DNA from: Verrucomicrobiota bacterium
GTDB taxonomy: Bacteria > Verrucomicrobiota > Verrucomicrobiia > Limisphaerales > JAHEOI01
Length of the DNA stretch: 24,737 nt
Assembly (NCBI GenBank): GCA_018610125.1
Contig: JAHEOI010000253.1
Coordinates: forward strand, 1 to 24,737
Reading direction: 5' to 3'
In this document: one piece after another, positions 1 through 8,961 of the stretch
Layout: each line of letters begins with the position of its first letter
Numbering within the stretch: position 1 is the first letter of the stretch
The notes under the pieces: generated by a model
The model's database searches: none
What the model was told of the DNA's origin: nothing
The model's input: only the letters and a program-made list of their open reading frames with translations
Program-made: the position numbers and the translations under genes

Positions 1-1728
1 CACCACACTCAGCAACTCATGCTCCAAGGCGCTCTTCAGAACCGGAAGTGCCTGAGCGACCTCTCCATGACGGGCAAGCGCGTTGGCCGCCTCAATCCGG
101 ACTGCCATTGACGAGTCGTCCAGCGCATCCCTAAGGTCACGTAGCGCTTGGGACGAAACTTCCTCGAGGCCGACAAGTCCGATAGTCCCCCAAAAACGGA
201 CACCGGCTCTCTCGCTTTCAAGCTGCTCAAGGTACGTCTCCTCGCCCGCTTTGCCGACTTGCGCCGCCGCCTTGTAAAGCGGTTCGAGATCGATTTCGCC
301 ACTCCGCGCCGCTTCCCAGGGAGTTGTCCCCTCAAATGTTTCCCAGGCTTGGCTTTCGGCCAAAAAGCCGACGTCGCGGGATTGCCGGAGGTGTCGATGA
401 TGGGCCTGACGCATCTTCCGGAGCACATCCTGATGCTCGGGGGAATCCGCCAGGTTATTCAGGTTCTTTGGATCCGCCTTGCAATCGTAAAGCTCCTCGA
501 CCGGACGGCTCGGGCCCGCAAAATGCCATTGGGCATCGGTCATCCGTTCAGGATCGGCAAGGCGATAAAACTCCTCGCGAACGACCCCTTTATCGGGCCA
601 TGCGGTCGGTTGGTTGTAGCCGAGATGCGGCATGTAATTGCGGATGTAAAGATAACGCCCGTTGCGCACCGACCGGGCGACATCGAGGGCCTCGTCCACC
701 CGATCGCGATGACCATACACCCACTTGCGCGGGGAAGTCGCCTGTTGTCCCAGGAAAGGCTTTCCCTGCACGCTATCGGGGATGTCGACTCCCGCCAAGC
801 TTAGGACAGTCGGGCCAAAGTCGACAAAGCTAACCAGTCGATCCACGGTTTCACCCGGCCCGGCCGGCGCAAGGTGCTTGTATTTCTCAGGGAACCGCAC
901 CATAAGCGGCACATGCATCCCACTATCCAAGAGGGCCCGCTTATGCCGGGGCATCCCGGATCCATGATCGGAATAGAAGAAGACGATGGTCTCATCAGCC
1001 AACCCATCCTCCTTGAGCTGGCGGAGGATCGCCCCTACTTCCTTGTCCATTGCGGTGACACAATCGTAAAACCGGGCGATCGTCCGGCGTGTGATCATGG
1101 TATCGGGATAGTACGGCGGGACCGGAGCCTTTGCAGGGTCGTGAATCTCCTCCCGGCTAAGCCTGCTCCGCACTTGCTCGAGAAACTGCTTTCGAGGCCA
1201 GACCATTGACCGGCTCTGATGCGAAGTCATGAGATTGAAGATGCTGAAGAAGGCTTGCCCATCCTCTCGCTTTCGCCAATGTGCCTTTTGACTGCTTTCA
1301 TCCCACGAGGCCTCGATAATCGCTTGCCAATTCGCTGTGTTGTAGTCGGTTTTGGCATTGTTCGAGGTATAATACCCCCGCTCCCGCAAGTGCGACGGGA
1401 ACCCGCTCATGGTGCTCGGAATGGGAAAAACCGAGCGCATATGCTGCGTGCCGAGCGATGTCGCGTACCTTCCGGTGATCAGGCACGAGCGGGCCGGCGA
1501 GCAAACCGGAGCCGAAGCGAATGCATTCGTGTAGCGGACACTCTCCTCGGCAAATTCATCAAGGTTCGGAGTGGTGGCATAATCGTCATCGTAGCATCCC
1601 AGGGTCGCGCTCATGTCCTCGGCCGTGATCCATAGAATGTTCGGCCGATCCGCGGTTTCGGCTCGAATTCCGAAGGCGCTCATCAACACGAGCCCGACAG
1701 CCAGTTTGGCAAGCAAAATCAAACGCAT
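1..1728 (-). CDS. Secreted sulfatase with C-terminal HEAT-like repeats (partial, runs off left edge)
   Basis: The frame is open from the ATG at 1728 to the window edge: 576 codons without a stop. An in-frame TGA lies just upstream of the ATG, so the start is well fixed; a weak GAGG precedes it. Residues 1-23 form a signal peptide (MRLILLAKLAVGLVLMSAFG, then IRA). The type I sulfatase signature C-S-P-A-R-S begins at Cys76, the residue converted to formylglycine by a maturase in this family, and the motif continues into LITGRY. N-terminal metal-binding residues fit the PNILWITAEDMS segment. The last ~80 visible residues are helical and leucine/alanine-rich (VRIEAANALARHGEVAQALP), as in HEAT repeats. 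The protein should hydrolyse sulfate esters of polysaccharides or small organosulfates in the periplasm or outside; the substrate cannot be read from sequence. The true C terminus is outside the window. Confidence 0.93.
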   Translation of the reverse strand, partial: MRLILLAKLAVGLVLMSAFGIRAETADRPNILWITAEDMSATLGCYDDDYATTPNLDEFAEESVRYTNAFASAPVCSPARSCLITGRYATSLGTQHMRSVFPIPSTMSGFPSHLRERGYYTSNNAKTDYNTANWQAIIEASWDESSQKAHWRKREDGQAFFSIFNLMTSHQSRSMVWPRKQFLEQVRSRLSREEIHDPAKAPVPPYYPDTMITRRTIARFYDCVTAMDKEVGAILRQLKEDGLADETIVFFYSDHGSGMPRHKRALLDSGMHVPLMVRFPEKYKHLAPAGPGETVDRLVSFVDFGPTVLSLAGVDIPDSVQGKPFLGQQATSPRKWVYGHRDRVDEALDVARSVRNGRYLYIRNYMPHLGYNQPTAWPDKGVVREEFYRLADPERMTDAQWHFAGPSRPVEELYDCKADPKNLNNLADSPEHQDVLRKMRQAHHRHLRQSRDVGFLAESQAWETFEGTTPWEAARSGEIDLEPLYKAAAQVGKAGEETYLEQLESERAGVRFWGTIGLVGLEEVSSQALRDLRDALDDSSMAVRIEAANALARHGEVAQALPVLKSALEHELLSVV

Positions 1729-1883
1729 GCCTCATGTTAAACACGAAGGATCCCGACTTGAAAAGAGAAACCATTTGGTGCTTCACCCTCGCCGGTGTTC
1801 CGGATGAAGATCGCACACCGGGTTTGCCCTTCACCCATCCCACCCGCGATCGCGGCTCTCGCTGAGGCGGCGGACCCTCGAAG

Positions 1884-2867
1884 TTATGCCCCACCTCCCC
1901 AACCGGTTCGCCCCTCGAATCGGACAGTACGAATATCTTTTTCGCGCCCTGTCGGAACCGTCAGTAACTGATAGAGCTCGGGTCGGCGGCTTTGAATCCA
2001 TCGCTGTCCCGTGCACATCGCTCGAGCTTGCGGATCAAGGTCCGCAATCACCATTTTATCCCTCGCCCGCCACGTCTCGGAGAGGATCTCGCCGTATGGA
2101 TCCAAGATCATCGAATTTCCGGTGCGCACCTCGTCATCGTCGATACCGACCCCGTTGCTGAACAACAGGAAAATCCCGTTGTCGTGGGCACGTGCCGGAA
2201 GCCACCGGAGGAGCCATTCGCGACCTTTCGGTCCCCTGAATTCGGCTTCGATCGTGTCAGGATCGCGCTCACGATGATGCCACAATTCCGGATCGATCCG
2301 CCCCATGCACCGGGGGCTTGGGGTGTCACAGCCACCTGTCTGATGGGGGGCCAGGACGATCTCGGCCCCTTTTAGCGCGTTGATTCGAACATTCTCGCCA
2401 AGATTGTTGTCGTAACACGTCAGCACTCCGACTCGAGCTGCGTCTCGCGGCATATCAAACACGGTGAACTCGCTGCCCGAGGACATCGATCCGTGGATAA
2501 AGCAATGCAATTTGCGGTGGGCGACCGCGGTCCCGTCAGGCATCGCCACGACGTAGCTGTTATAGAGACTGCCTTGCCGATCACGCTCGATCAGCCCCGC
2601 GCCGATGGTAAGATCATGCCGACCCGCCAACGCAATCAGCTCCCGAGACGTTTCTCCTTCCGGGATCGGCTCGGCCAGCGCCTCCAACTCGGATTGCGAT
2701 AAGTGACGAAGGTGCCAGTAGCCGGTGATGCACATCTCCGGGAAGGCCAGCAATTGGACCCCTTCGGCCGCGGCCTCGCCCACGAAAGAGCGAATTCGGT
2801 CGAGATTAAAAGGCTTGTTTCCCGGGGCGTGATTGAACTGCACAACGCCCGCCCGCAAATGCTTCAT
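1884..2867 (-). CDS. Carbon-nitrogen hydrolase (nitrilase superfamily amidase)
   Basis: This is a 327-residue cytoplasmic enzyme of the nitrilase/amidase superfamily. The Glu-Lys-Cys triad is visible: Glu44 in AFPEMCITGY, Lys119 in AHRKLH and Cys151 in GVLTCYDNN. Members hydrolyse or condense C-N bonds of linear amides, ureas or N-carbamoyl compounds; the exact substrate is unknown. The start is uncertain. A GTG at 2912 in the same frame adds 15 residues, but the adjacent GGAGGA touches it with almost no spacer. The ATG at 2867 has no clear ribosome binding site but gives MKHLRAGVVQF, where family homology normally begins, so I chose it. The gene sits 155 bp upstream of the sulfatase, on the same strand, and follows the ybdK-like gene after a ~360-bp repeat-rich gap. 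Length is slightly above the usual 260-310 residues because of an insertion around residues 185-215 (HQTGGCDTPSPRCMGRIDPE region). Confidence 0.9.
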   Translation of the reverse strand: MKHLRAGVVQFNHAPGNKPFNLDRIRSFVGEAAAEGVQLLAFPEMCITGYWHLRHLSQSELEALAEPIPEGETSRELIALAGRHDLTIGAGLIERDRQGSLYNSYVVAMPDGTAVAHRKLHCFIHGSMSSGSEFTVFDMPRDAARVGVLTCYDNNLGENVRINALKGAEIVLAPHQTGGCDTPSPRCMGRIDPELWHHRERDPDTIEAEFRGPKGREWLLRWLPARAHDNGIFLLFSNGVGIDDDEVRTGNSMILDPYGEILSETWRARDKMVIADLDPQARAMCTGQRWIQSRRPELYQLLTVPTGREKDIRTVRFEGRTGWGGGA

Positions 2868-2964
2868 ACAACGATAATGGGCCGGATCAGACAACAGTGC
2901 AATCCCTTCCACTCCTCCAGGTCAAGACTTCAATTTGACACTTTTTTTCGTGGGTAAAGCTCAA

Positions 2965-2991
2965 CCTTCTCCCCTCCCGAAGGAGAGAAGG
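2965..2991. repeat. REP-like palindromic element, copy 1
   Basis: An imperfect inverted repeat: CCTTCTC at the left pairs with GAGAAGG at the right, around a C/G-rich inner part. It resembles the second hairpin at 3027-3052 in base composition and arm sequence, and both resemble the CT-rich palindromes scattered between genes in many bacterial genomes. No T-run follows on either strand, so it is unlikely to be a classical terminator. Confidence 0.55.
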
Positions 2992-3026
2992 AATCAGAAG
3001 GCTGCGAATGGCCACCGTTTTTTCGT

Positions 3027-3052
3027 CCTCTTCCCCTTCCTAAGGGGAGAGG
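3027..3052. repeat. REP-like palindromic element, copy 2
   Basis: An inverted repeat: CCTCTTCCCCTT pairs with AAGGGGAGAGG with a one-base bulge, giving an 11-bp stem with a short loop. The sequence right of it (ATCGAGGTGAGCGG) continues a motif often seen attached to this kind of palindrome in interspersed repeats. No T-run follows on the minus strand. Confidence 0.55.
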
Positions 3053-3130
3053 ATCGAGGTGAGCGGTCCCCCGCGGTCATTTCAAAGTTCATACGGCGCA
3101 AGCTAACAGAAAGCACCGTCTCATCCTAAG

Positions 3131-3229
<99 letters not shown>

Positions 3230-3232
<3 letters not shown>

Positions 3233-4375
3233 CTTTCGCTCGCCCACCGGGACGCTTTGCAAGCGAGCGCTTTCAATCAAACGCCGGACCAGCTCTTTCG
3301 GATCAGTCACCTTGTTTGAAAGCTGGAGCTGATAGTCTGCCCAGCTCGGTGCATCGGCCATTTGATGAATCCTTTCGAGGTATTGGTTACAGTCAAGTGT
3401 TGCACCGACCTCCTTAAGTTGATCCGCCATTTGGTGCAGGATCTGTCGAACCGGATAAAGCTCAAAGGTGTCGGAGTCAACCAGATGGGCCTCAAGGCCG
3501 TAGCGGGCGGCATGCCATTTGTTTTGCCTTATCAACATCGGGTGCGAGTCATGCTGATAAGTCCCGTGATCAATCTCATCCGATAACCGTTTAACGAGGG
3601 AGTGGATCAAGGCCACGATGGCCATTGTGTCTTCAAGGCTTCCCGGCATATCGCAAATACGCACCTCGACCGTGCCGAAATTGTGATGGGGACGCACATC
3701 CCACCAGATTTCCCGAATCGTTTCGATATAGCCGGTATCGACCAAATGGTTCACCAGCCAGACATATTCGCTCCAGTTCCGCATCAACGGCGGAAGCCCG
3801 GCGGTGGGAAGACCATCCATGACGCGAGAGCGCCACGATTGGAGCCCGGTTTCTCTTCCCTCCCAAAAGGGACTGTTACTGCTGAGCGCGAGGAGAGTGG
3901 GCAGATGCCGCTGTATCCGCTCGCAGATCATGATGGCCTTATCGCCGCTATCGACGCCGACATGGACATGCAGACCAAAAGTAACCAGTTGACGGGCAGT
4001 ATCTTGCAAGAGGTTAACCAGACTTTGGTATCGGGCATTCCGGGTAATTTCTTGCTCACGCCAGGATGAGAAGGGGTGTGTCGAGGACCAAAGAAGACGG
4101 ACCCCCAGCTTATCGGCGGTCGCCTCAAGCCACCGAAGCTTCTCCCAGATATCGGCCTCGACTTCCGGCAGCGTCAAGCCGACCTTGGAATTGACCTCGA
4201 CGTAGCACTGCATCAGCTCGGGCTTGACCGCGTCCTTGTAGGGATCCGGGACTTGCTCGAGAATCGCTTCGTTGGCGCTACACAAAGCCAATGTCTCAGC
4301 GTTCACAAGGCCAAGCTCAATTTCGACCCCGAGGGTGGGCTCGGGACTGTTGGAAAAAATCAATCGACGACTCAT
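3230..4375 (-). CDS. ybdK: YbdK-type carboxylate-amine ligase (glutamate-cysteine ligase GCS2 family)
   Basis: The 381-residue product matches the YbdK/GCS2 family, ATP-dependent ligases joining a carboxylate and an amine, with weak glutamate-cysteine ligase activity described for the E. coli member. Visible motifs are TLGVEIEL (residues 14-21), EVNSKVGLT (60-68), GLHVHVG (134-140), NSPFW (167-171) and the long block from WWDVRPHHNFGTVEVR into ICDMP (224-244), which supplies metal- and ATP-binding acidic and histidine residues. Length is typical (about 370-390). There is no signal peptide. The ATG is 9 bp behind the stop of the M20 amidohydrolase gene, so the two are probably co-translated; no separate ribosome binding site is seen in the gap. 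The stop codon is the first unit of a hexanucleotide array. The physiological substrate is not deducible. Confidence 0.93.
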
Positions 4376-4384
4376 AGGATGCTG

Positions 4385-5602
4385 TCAGCAATGCGCACGG
4401 TTTTGTTGCGACCATTGGATCACAGCTCGGGTCAGGACCTTCGCTCCGATCGTAATCGCCCGCTCCGAGAGGTCGAAGCTTGGTGAATGGAGCCCGGGAG
4501 ACTCAAAGCTTCCGGGCATCCCGCATCCCAGGCGGAACATGGCCCCGGGCGCATGAAAGAGGTATTGGGCAAAGTCTTCGCCCCCCATACTGGGACTGGA
4601 GATCGTCAAGACAGCGGAGTCACCCAAAAGTCCTTCCGAAGCTTGCCGCAGTAGCTGGATCAAATCGGGATCATTGATCACGGCCGGAGGTCCCTCACGG
4701 AATGCAACGTCGATATCGGTGCCGGATGTCTCGGCCAACCCGCGAGCAAGCTGTCGGATGTGGTCTTTTGTCTGCTGCCGAACGCCGCTTTCAAGGCTGC
4801 GAAGCGTGCCTCTTAAGAGCACCCGATCCGGTACCGCGTTCGGGGTCTCTCCACCCTGGATTTGACCGATTGTCACAACGACAGGCTCTTGCGCGTTGAC
4901 ACGGCGAGGAATAAACAGGTAAAGCGAGCTGACCATTTGGGCCGCTGCCGCGATCGGATCGACCGACTCATGCGGTCGGGCCGCATGGCCCCCCTTACCC
5001 TGGATAGCAATGTCCAAACCGTCACAGTTGGCGGTCAACGGCCCCGATCGAAGCCCGATACTCCCGAGCGGCCGAGCCGGGTCCATATGAAGACCAAGAA
5101 TCGCCCGCACCCCATCCAGAGCACCGGCACGGATCATCTCCAATGCCCCCTCGTTCGTCTCTTCGGCCGGTTGGAAGATGGCCCGCCAGTTTACAGGACA
5201 AGGCAATGCCTCCTCGACCTGAAGTCGGTGCAGCGCCAAGAGTGCGCCTAAAACCACCGCCGTGTGACCATCATGCCCGCAAGCATGCATGACGTTCGGA
5301 ACACGGCTACGATAGGAAACCTCCTTGGCATCTTCGATCTTGAGCGCATCGATATCCGCCCGAATCGCTATAATAGGAGAATCCTTCCCCCCTCTCCCCG
5401 GGGGATCCACAATGAGTCCACGCCCCCCTTCCCCGAATCGCAGCGTCAGCCCAAGATCCTTGAGCCTTTCCGCAATGTAGCCGGTCGTCGCGATCTCATG
5501 GCCGCTAAGCTCCGGATGCTGATGCAGGTAACGTCGAACCTCAATCAGATCCCTCTCGATCGCATCGACCGCCTCATCTACCTTGTCGGTCCACGTCAGC
5601 AC
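4385..5602 (-). CDS. M20D family metallo-amidohydrolase
   Basis: This is a 405-residue cytoplasmic zinc peptidase-like amidohydrolase of the M20D group (N-acyl-amino acid, hippurate and IAA-amino acid hydrolases). Metal-site motifs are in order: MHACGHDGHTA at 105-115 (Cys108, His110), FQPAEE at 143-148, GLHMDP with His172, the lid-domain motif GGHAARPHESVDP at 204-216, SPSMGGEDF near 350, and the last metal His in LHSPSF near 383. The replacement of the classical M20 HxD by CxH is diagnostic of the D subfamily. The start is GTG at 5602, preceded by AAGGG nine bases upstream; no in-frame ATG lies further upstream. It is the first gene of a pair with the YbdK-like ligase (9-bp gap). The likely reaction is cleavage of an N-acyl or amide bond of an amino-acid conjugate. 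Confidence 0.93.
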   Translation of the reverse strand: MLTWTDKVDEAVDAIERDLIEVRRYLHQHPELSGHEIATTGYIAERLKDLGLTLRFGEGGRGLIVDPPGRGGKDSPIIAIRADIDALKIEDAKEVSYRSRVPNVMHACGHDGHTAVVLGALLALHRLQVEEALPCPVNWRAIFQPAEETNEGALEMIRAGALDGVRAILGLHMDPARPLGSIGLRSGPLTANCDGLDIAIQGKGGHAARPHESVDPIAAAAQMVSSLYLFIPRRVNAQEPVVVTIGQIQGGETPNAVPDRVLLRGTLRSLESGVRQQTKDHIRQLARGLAETSGTDIDVAFREGPPAVINDPDLIQLLRQASEGLLGDSAVLTISSPSMGGEDFAQYLFHAPGAMFRLGCGMPGSFESPGLHSPSFDLSERAITIGAKVLTRAVIQWSQQNRAHC

Positions 5603-5774
5603 AACACGAAACCCTTACACAAATTCCCTCGCCTGTACCGCTGACGTAACCGAGATTCCTTTCTGGGTCAAGGCCCCCGCCCTTCGGTCAAGGCATAGGA
5701 TCGGGGTGACGCATTCGACGCCGGTCAATGCTCTCGACCGCCCCAGTGAAAAAGGCCACACCGCCCCCTTTCCG

Positions 5775-7745
5775 TTACCACTCGTTCAACGGTTTCACTT
5801 GGATCGCCCTATCTCCAAGGCCTCCCGGACGTAACAGGACGGCAAGCTGTTCCTGTGTACCGCCCTCAACCCGCGTTTTAAAGCCGATCATGCGTGTCCC
5901 GGGATTGGTGGTATCGTACGAGTGCGGCGGCTTGGTGGAGTAAATCTCAAGCGTCTCGCCGGTCGGCTGCAATAACTCGACGCCGAGTTGTTTGCCTTCG
6001 TCACGCAGGATTGCGCGATTGGGCTTGACCATCTCGACCTTGGCCCGGGTCACCATTGCCCAACGGATCTCGACCGGCTTTTCGTTGGCGGGTGTTTCAA
6101 TTTCATCCTGCACCAACACCTTGTCCCCTAATAAAGCGATCCCTCGCTTGGCTTGCGAAAGCTGCCCCTTATAGACCTCGGTCATCTCGATCACCGTATG
6201 CGGCATGGAAGCATCCCGGGAAAATTGCTCGATCCTTGCTTCACCATCGACGCGCTGGAGCTGATCGTTGACAACAAGGGTATTGTGACTCCGATTGTTC
6301 AAGCGGAACACGCCCCAACGCTCGCTGTCTTGTTGCATGTTCCACAGATTGATGCCTTTCGACTCCAACGAGTGGTAGCTTTGACTCCCCAGATCGACGG
6401 CCCACCGTACCCCCTTCGCATCCATGACAAACGAGCCGATATCCATGTGTCCGTGATTTTCTCGGGGACTCCCCGCCTTGATGCCGACATAGGTCGCTTG
6501 ATCATCCCACTCGGCTCGATGGATCCCGATCGGGTTTGCCCCGACCCCTTGGTAATGGCGTTTGTCCGGCGGAGAGAGCTGCAGCGATTCGGGTGTCCAG
6601 AGCAACAGCATTGGCAAGAGTCGATGGCCACCGCCTTGGGCTCCATGGTTCTCAGTCAGGTAGTCACCCAACTTCTGCCGCTCGAGCCATAGCAAGGATG
6701 ATTCATCGAGCTTCCTGGCGAACCAATACATTGCCGGAGCGATCGAGGCATGTGCCCCGGAGTCGCTGTAATTGAAATAGAGGCCCGTCGGACCATGGGC
6801 ATGCAAGTAATAGCGCGGCGAGCTCATGAAGGGCTCGTGGCCGCTGAGTCCGAAATCGGTGCCAAGCACGCTTTGCAACGCATCGATGAAGACGACGTTG
6901 TAAGTTGTGCCGTAACCCCAATATCCGGGGCCTTCCGGATAAGAGCCGTTGGGACCGTACTCGCCCATTGGGATTTCGATCTTATCGAGCGCCCGCCGAA
7001 TTACCTTTTCCGAGAGTGCCGGATAATCTTCGGCAACTGCCAATGCGCCCAAGGTCAAGCCTCCATGACAGACCTGTCCCCAATTGTTCTCCGCATCCAC
7101 CCACCAGCCGGCTTCATCAAAGGAGGTCTGAAGTCCTTTCTCAGCGATCGCCTGCCGAATCGTTTGACGCGCCTCCTCACCGAGCACTTCATAAAGCCAG
7201 TCGTAGCCGATCGCCAAGGCCGCTGTCATCTCGGCAACATCCAAAAAATGGCTCGGGTTCCAATCCTTGAAGCCGGCTACCGCAAGCATCTCCCGCTCGG
7301 CCCGGTCGGCAAACCGTTCGTCTCCGGTGCTTCGGTAGGCAAACCCAAGATACGACACCCGCTTGAGCGCGGTCCGAGAAACGCCGAGCAGACGCCTGCC
7401 AACCTTCTCCCGCTCCACGGGCTCGAGCTCTAGCATCGCCTCCGCCTGTCGCCGAATTTCCTCTCTCAGCGCCTTCAGTTGCTGATCGGCTCCGATGCGA
7501 TCGCTCAGCTCACCCCATTCATCGGCTGAGACAAAGAGTCGCGGGTGCGCTTCATCCGCAGCCGATGCAAGTCGCTTCGAGAGATCCGGTTGCGCGCCGA
7601 CATGCCCGATGCCCAGCACCCAACAAAGCACCACAAGCAGGCCGACCGTGCTTGAGAACGATTCGAAGGATCCGACCGTCCGAGGTGCGATCGACGGGGT
7701 TTCCGTCCGTCCGAGATTCGAAAAACTGCGCTCATCTATCCTCAT
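5775..7745 (-). CDS. Secreted heparinase II/III-like polysaccharide lyase family protein
   Basis: From the ATG at 7745 the product has 656 residues. It has an unusually long polar N-terminal region, then a hydrophobic signal core (TVGLLVVLCWVLGIGHVGA, about residues 33-51) and a cleavage site before QPDLS. Residues ~60-380 form an alpha-helical toroid with NNWGQVCHGG (220-229) and SYPEGPGYWGYG (268-279). Residues ~400-640 form the beta-sheet domain with ENHGHMDIGSF (429-439) and RLNNRSHNTLVVND (481-494). These blocks are typical of heparinase II/III-like lyases that cleave uronate-containing glycans by beta-elimination. Substrate is unknown; heparinoid, alginate or other uronic polymers are possible. 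The open frame extends to a TTG at 7883, but that extension would precede the signal peptide and is rejected. A tandem 16-bp repeat lies 50-81 bp upstream of the ATG. Confidence 0.9.
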   Translation of the reverse strand: MRIDERSFSNLGRTETPSIAPRTVGSFESFSSTVGLLVVLCWVLGIGHVGAQPDLSKRLASAADEAHPRLFVSADEWGELSDRIGADQQLKALREEIRRQAEAMLELEPVEREKVGRRLLGVSRTALKRVSYLGFAYRSTGDERFADRAEREMLAVAGFKDWNPSHFLDVAEMTAALAIGYDWLYEVLGEEARQTIRQAIAEKGLQTSFDEAGWWVDAENNWGQVCHGGLTLGALAVAEDYPALSEKVIRRALDKIEIPMGEYGPNGSYPEGPGYWGYGTTYNVVFIDALQSVLGTDFGLSGHEPFMSSPRYYLHAHGPTGLYFNYSDSGAHASIAPAMYWFARKLDESSLLWLERQKLGDYLTENHGAQGGGHRLLPMLLLWTPESLQLSPPDKRHYQGVGANPIGIHRAEWDDQATYVGIKAGSPRENHGHMDIGSFVMDAKGVRWAVDLGSQSYHSLESKGINLWNMQQDSERWGVFRLNNRSHNTLVVNDQLQRVDGEARIEQFSRDASMPHTVIEMTEVYKGQLSQAKRGIALLGDKVLVQDEIETPANEKPVEIRWAMVTRAKVEMVKPNRAILRDEGKQLGVELLQPTGETLEIYSTKPPHSYDTTNPGTRMIGFKTRVEGGTQEQLAVLLRPGGLGDRAIQVKPLNEW

Positions 7746-7794
7746 ATGGCTCGACAACAAGCTTACGAGCCCCGAACAAAAACGTCCAGAGCGG

Positions 7795-7826
7795 AATTGA
7801 CTTGCTGCCGAATTGACTTGTTGCCG
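7795..7826. repeat. Tandem 16-bp direct repeat upstream of the heparinase-like gene
   Basis: Two adjacent copies, AATTGACTTGCTGCCG and AATTGACTTGTTGCCG, differ at one base. They lie 50-81 bp upstream of the start of the heparinase-like gene, a position suited to a regulator binding site, but no regulator is encoded nearby. Confidence 0.7.
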
Positions 7827-7896
7827 TCGAGAGCTGCCGATCCAGATCCGGAGAACCTTCCCAATCCGGATCCAATTCGCCAACCGGAGACGGAAT

Positions 7897-7949
7897 CAAA
7901 AACGGCTGACGACAAAATTCGAGACGGCCGTCTCGAATTTTGTCGTCAG
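7897..7949 (-). terminator. Perfect 44-bp palindrome plus T-run: probable intrinsic terminator
   Basis: Positions 7906-7949 are a perfect inverted repeat with 22-bp arms and no spacer; the arm on the plus strand begins CTGACGACAAAATTCGAG. On the minus strand it starts 10 nt after the TAA of the coiled-coil gene and is followed by CCG and five T's (7902-7898). This fits a Rho-independent terminator for the SNF2 module. The stem is much longer and less GC-rich than usual. Confidence 0.7.
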
Positions 7950-7959
7950 AGCCACCCCC

Positions 7960-8961
7960 TTATTCAACAACCCACCGGCGATTGCGAGGCAGGAAGCGCG
8001 CCGTGCGACGGGTCTCCTCACGCGGGGCAACGATTTCAGCCCGCCATGCGGGCTCGGCGAGAAAGATGAGTGCATCGATATGGGGATAGACATGGATTTC
8101 ATGTCGTTGCACTTGATCCTGCCGACGTCGCTCATGCTCCGCCTTTGCGGCATCGATCCGTTCCTGGTAGCGGGATTGGCTTTCTTGCCGCCGTTGCCGG
8201 GTTTGCCGCTGCCTCAGCTCGCGGGTATAATCCCTGAAGTATTGGTCGATCCGGTCGAGCTCACGCTCGAGATAGCGTCGTTGCCGCGCTTGAATGGCCT
8301 TCAAATCGGTTTGGATATCGTCTCGTAGCGCCTGCCGGACGATCTCGGTTACACCACAGTCGGACCAACGCGACCAAGGGATCTCACTTGGCACCGGGCT
8401 TTTGAAGGCGTGGAGGCTTAAGTTGGAGGTCAGGTCTTCGTCAACCCGACCATCCGGCAAGGAGAGAGCCAACCGGTGGAGCGACCAATGCTGATCGATG
8501 GCTTGGACATCACAACGCGCCAGCACAAGCACCGAGCAATGCCAATCTTGGACGTAGGGGCCGGTCGGTTTTCCCGCTATCTTCCGACCGATTTGGGCCT
8601 CCCATTGTTTTTGCGCCGCTTCGGGAGCCGGCGGCTTGAGGTTCGCGCCCAAATCCAAGCAGGCTCGTCCGTACTGCACCTCTTCGGCATGGAGCAGCTC
8701 CGCCACCCGGAACGTTAACGGACATCCCGGAAACACTTCGCGGTCCGCGCGACGTGGTCCCGAAGCATCGGAAGGCGGAAAGTGGAGCTCGGCGTCCACG
8801 ACGCTCTCGTTTGCGGTCCAAAGCGATGCGGCCGTGCCTTCCGCGAGCACGTGGAGCCGATCGTGCCAGCTCCATTCGCAGATTCCCCCGAGCTTTTCCA
8901 AGGCTTCCTGAAAGAAACGGGCAACCTTGTCGGGTTCGTGCCGTGATTTTGGGAGTTTCAT
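7960..8961 (-). CDS. Unknown coiled-coil protein coupled to the SNF2 helicase
   Basis: I do not recognise a family. The 333-residue product has no signal peptide or membrane segment. Residues 1-205 look globular and mixed alpha/beta, with tryptophan-rich patches (ICEWSWHDRLHVLAEG). Residues ~210-295 are a long charged helix rich in Arg, Gln and Glu (DLKAIQARQRRYLERELDRI, then RQRQTRQRRQESQSRYQERI), very likely a coiled coil. A short globular tail follows with HEIHVYPHIDALIFLAEPAWRAE. The ATG overlaps the TGA of the SNF2 gene by four bases (ATGA), so it is translated from the same mRNA by coupling. That points to a dedicated partner or regulator of the helicase, acting in the cytoplasm. A strong hairpin with a T-run follows the stop. 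Confidence 0.8.
   Translation of the reverse strand: MKLPKSRHEPDKVARFFQEALEKLGGICEWSWHDRLHVLAEGTAASLWTANESVVDAELHFPPSDASGPRRADREVFPGCPLTFRVAELLHAEEVQYGRACLDLGANLKPPAPEAAQKQWEAQIGRKIAGKPTGPYVQDWHCSVLVLARCDVQAIDQHWSLHRLALSLPDGRVDEDLTSNLSLHAFKSPVPSEIPWSRWSDCGVTEIVRQALRDDIQTDLKAIQARQRRYLERELDRIDQYFRDYTRELRQRQTRQRRQESQSRYQERIDAAKAEHERRRQDQVQRHEIHVYPHIDALIFLAEPAWRAEIVAPREETRRTARFLPRNRRWVVE

Noticed and set aside
5603..5774. Promoter or terminator between the heparinase-like and M20 genes
   Set aside because: A TTGACC followed by TACGTC and a weak AAAGG/CCTTT hairpin can be drawn, but neither is better than chance.
7746..7883. 46-codon N-terminal extension of the heparinase-like protein from a TTG
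   Set aside because: It would place a long polar segment ahead of the signal peptide and runs through the tandem repeat; the ATG at 7745 is more plausible.
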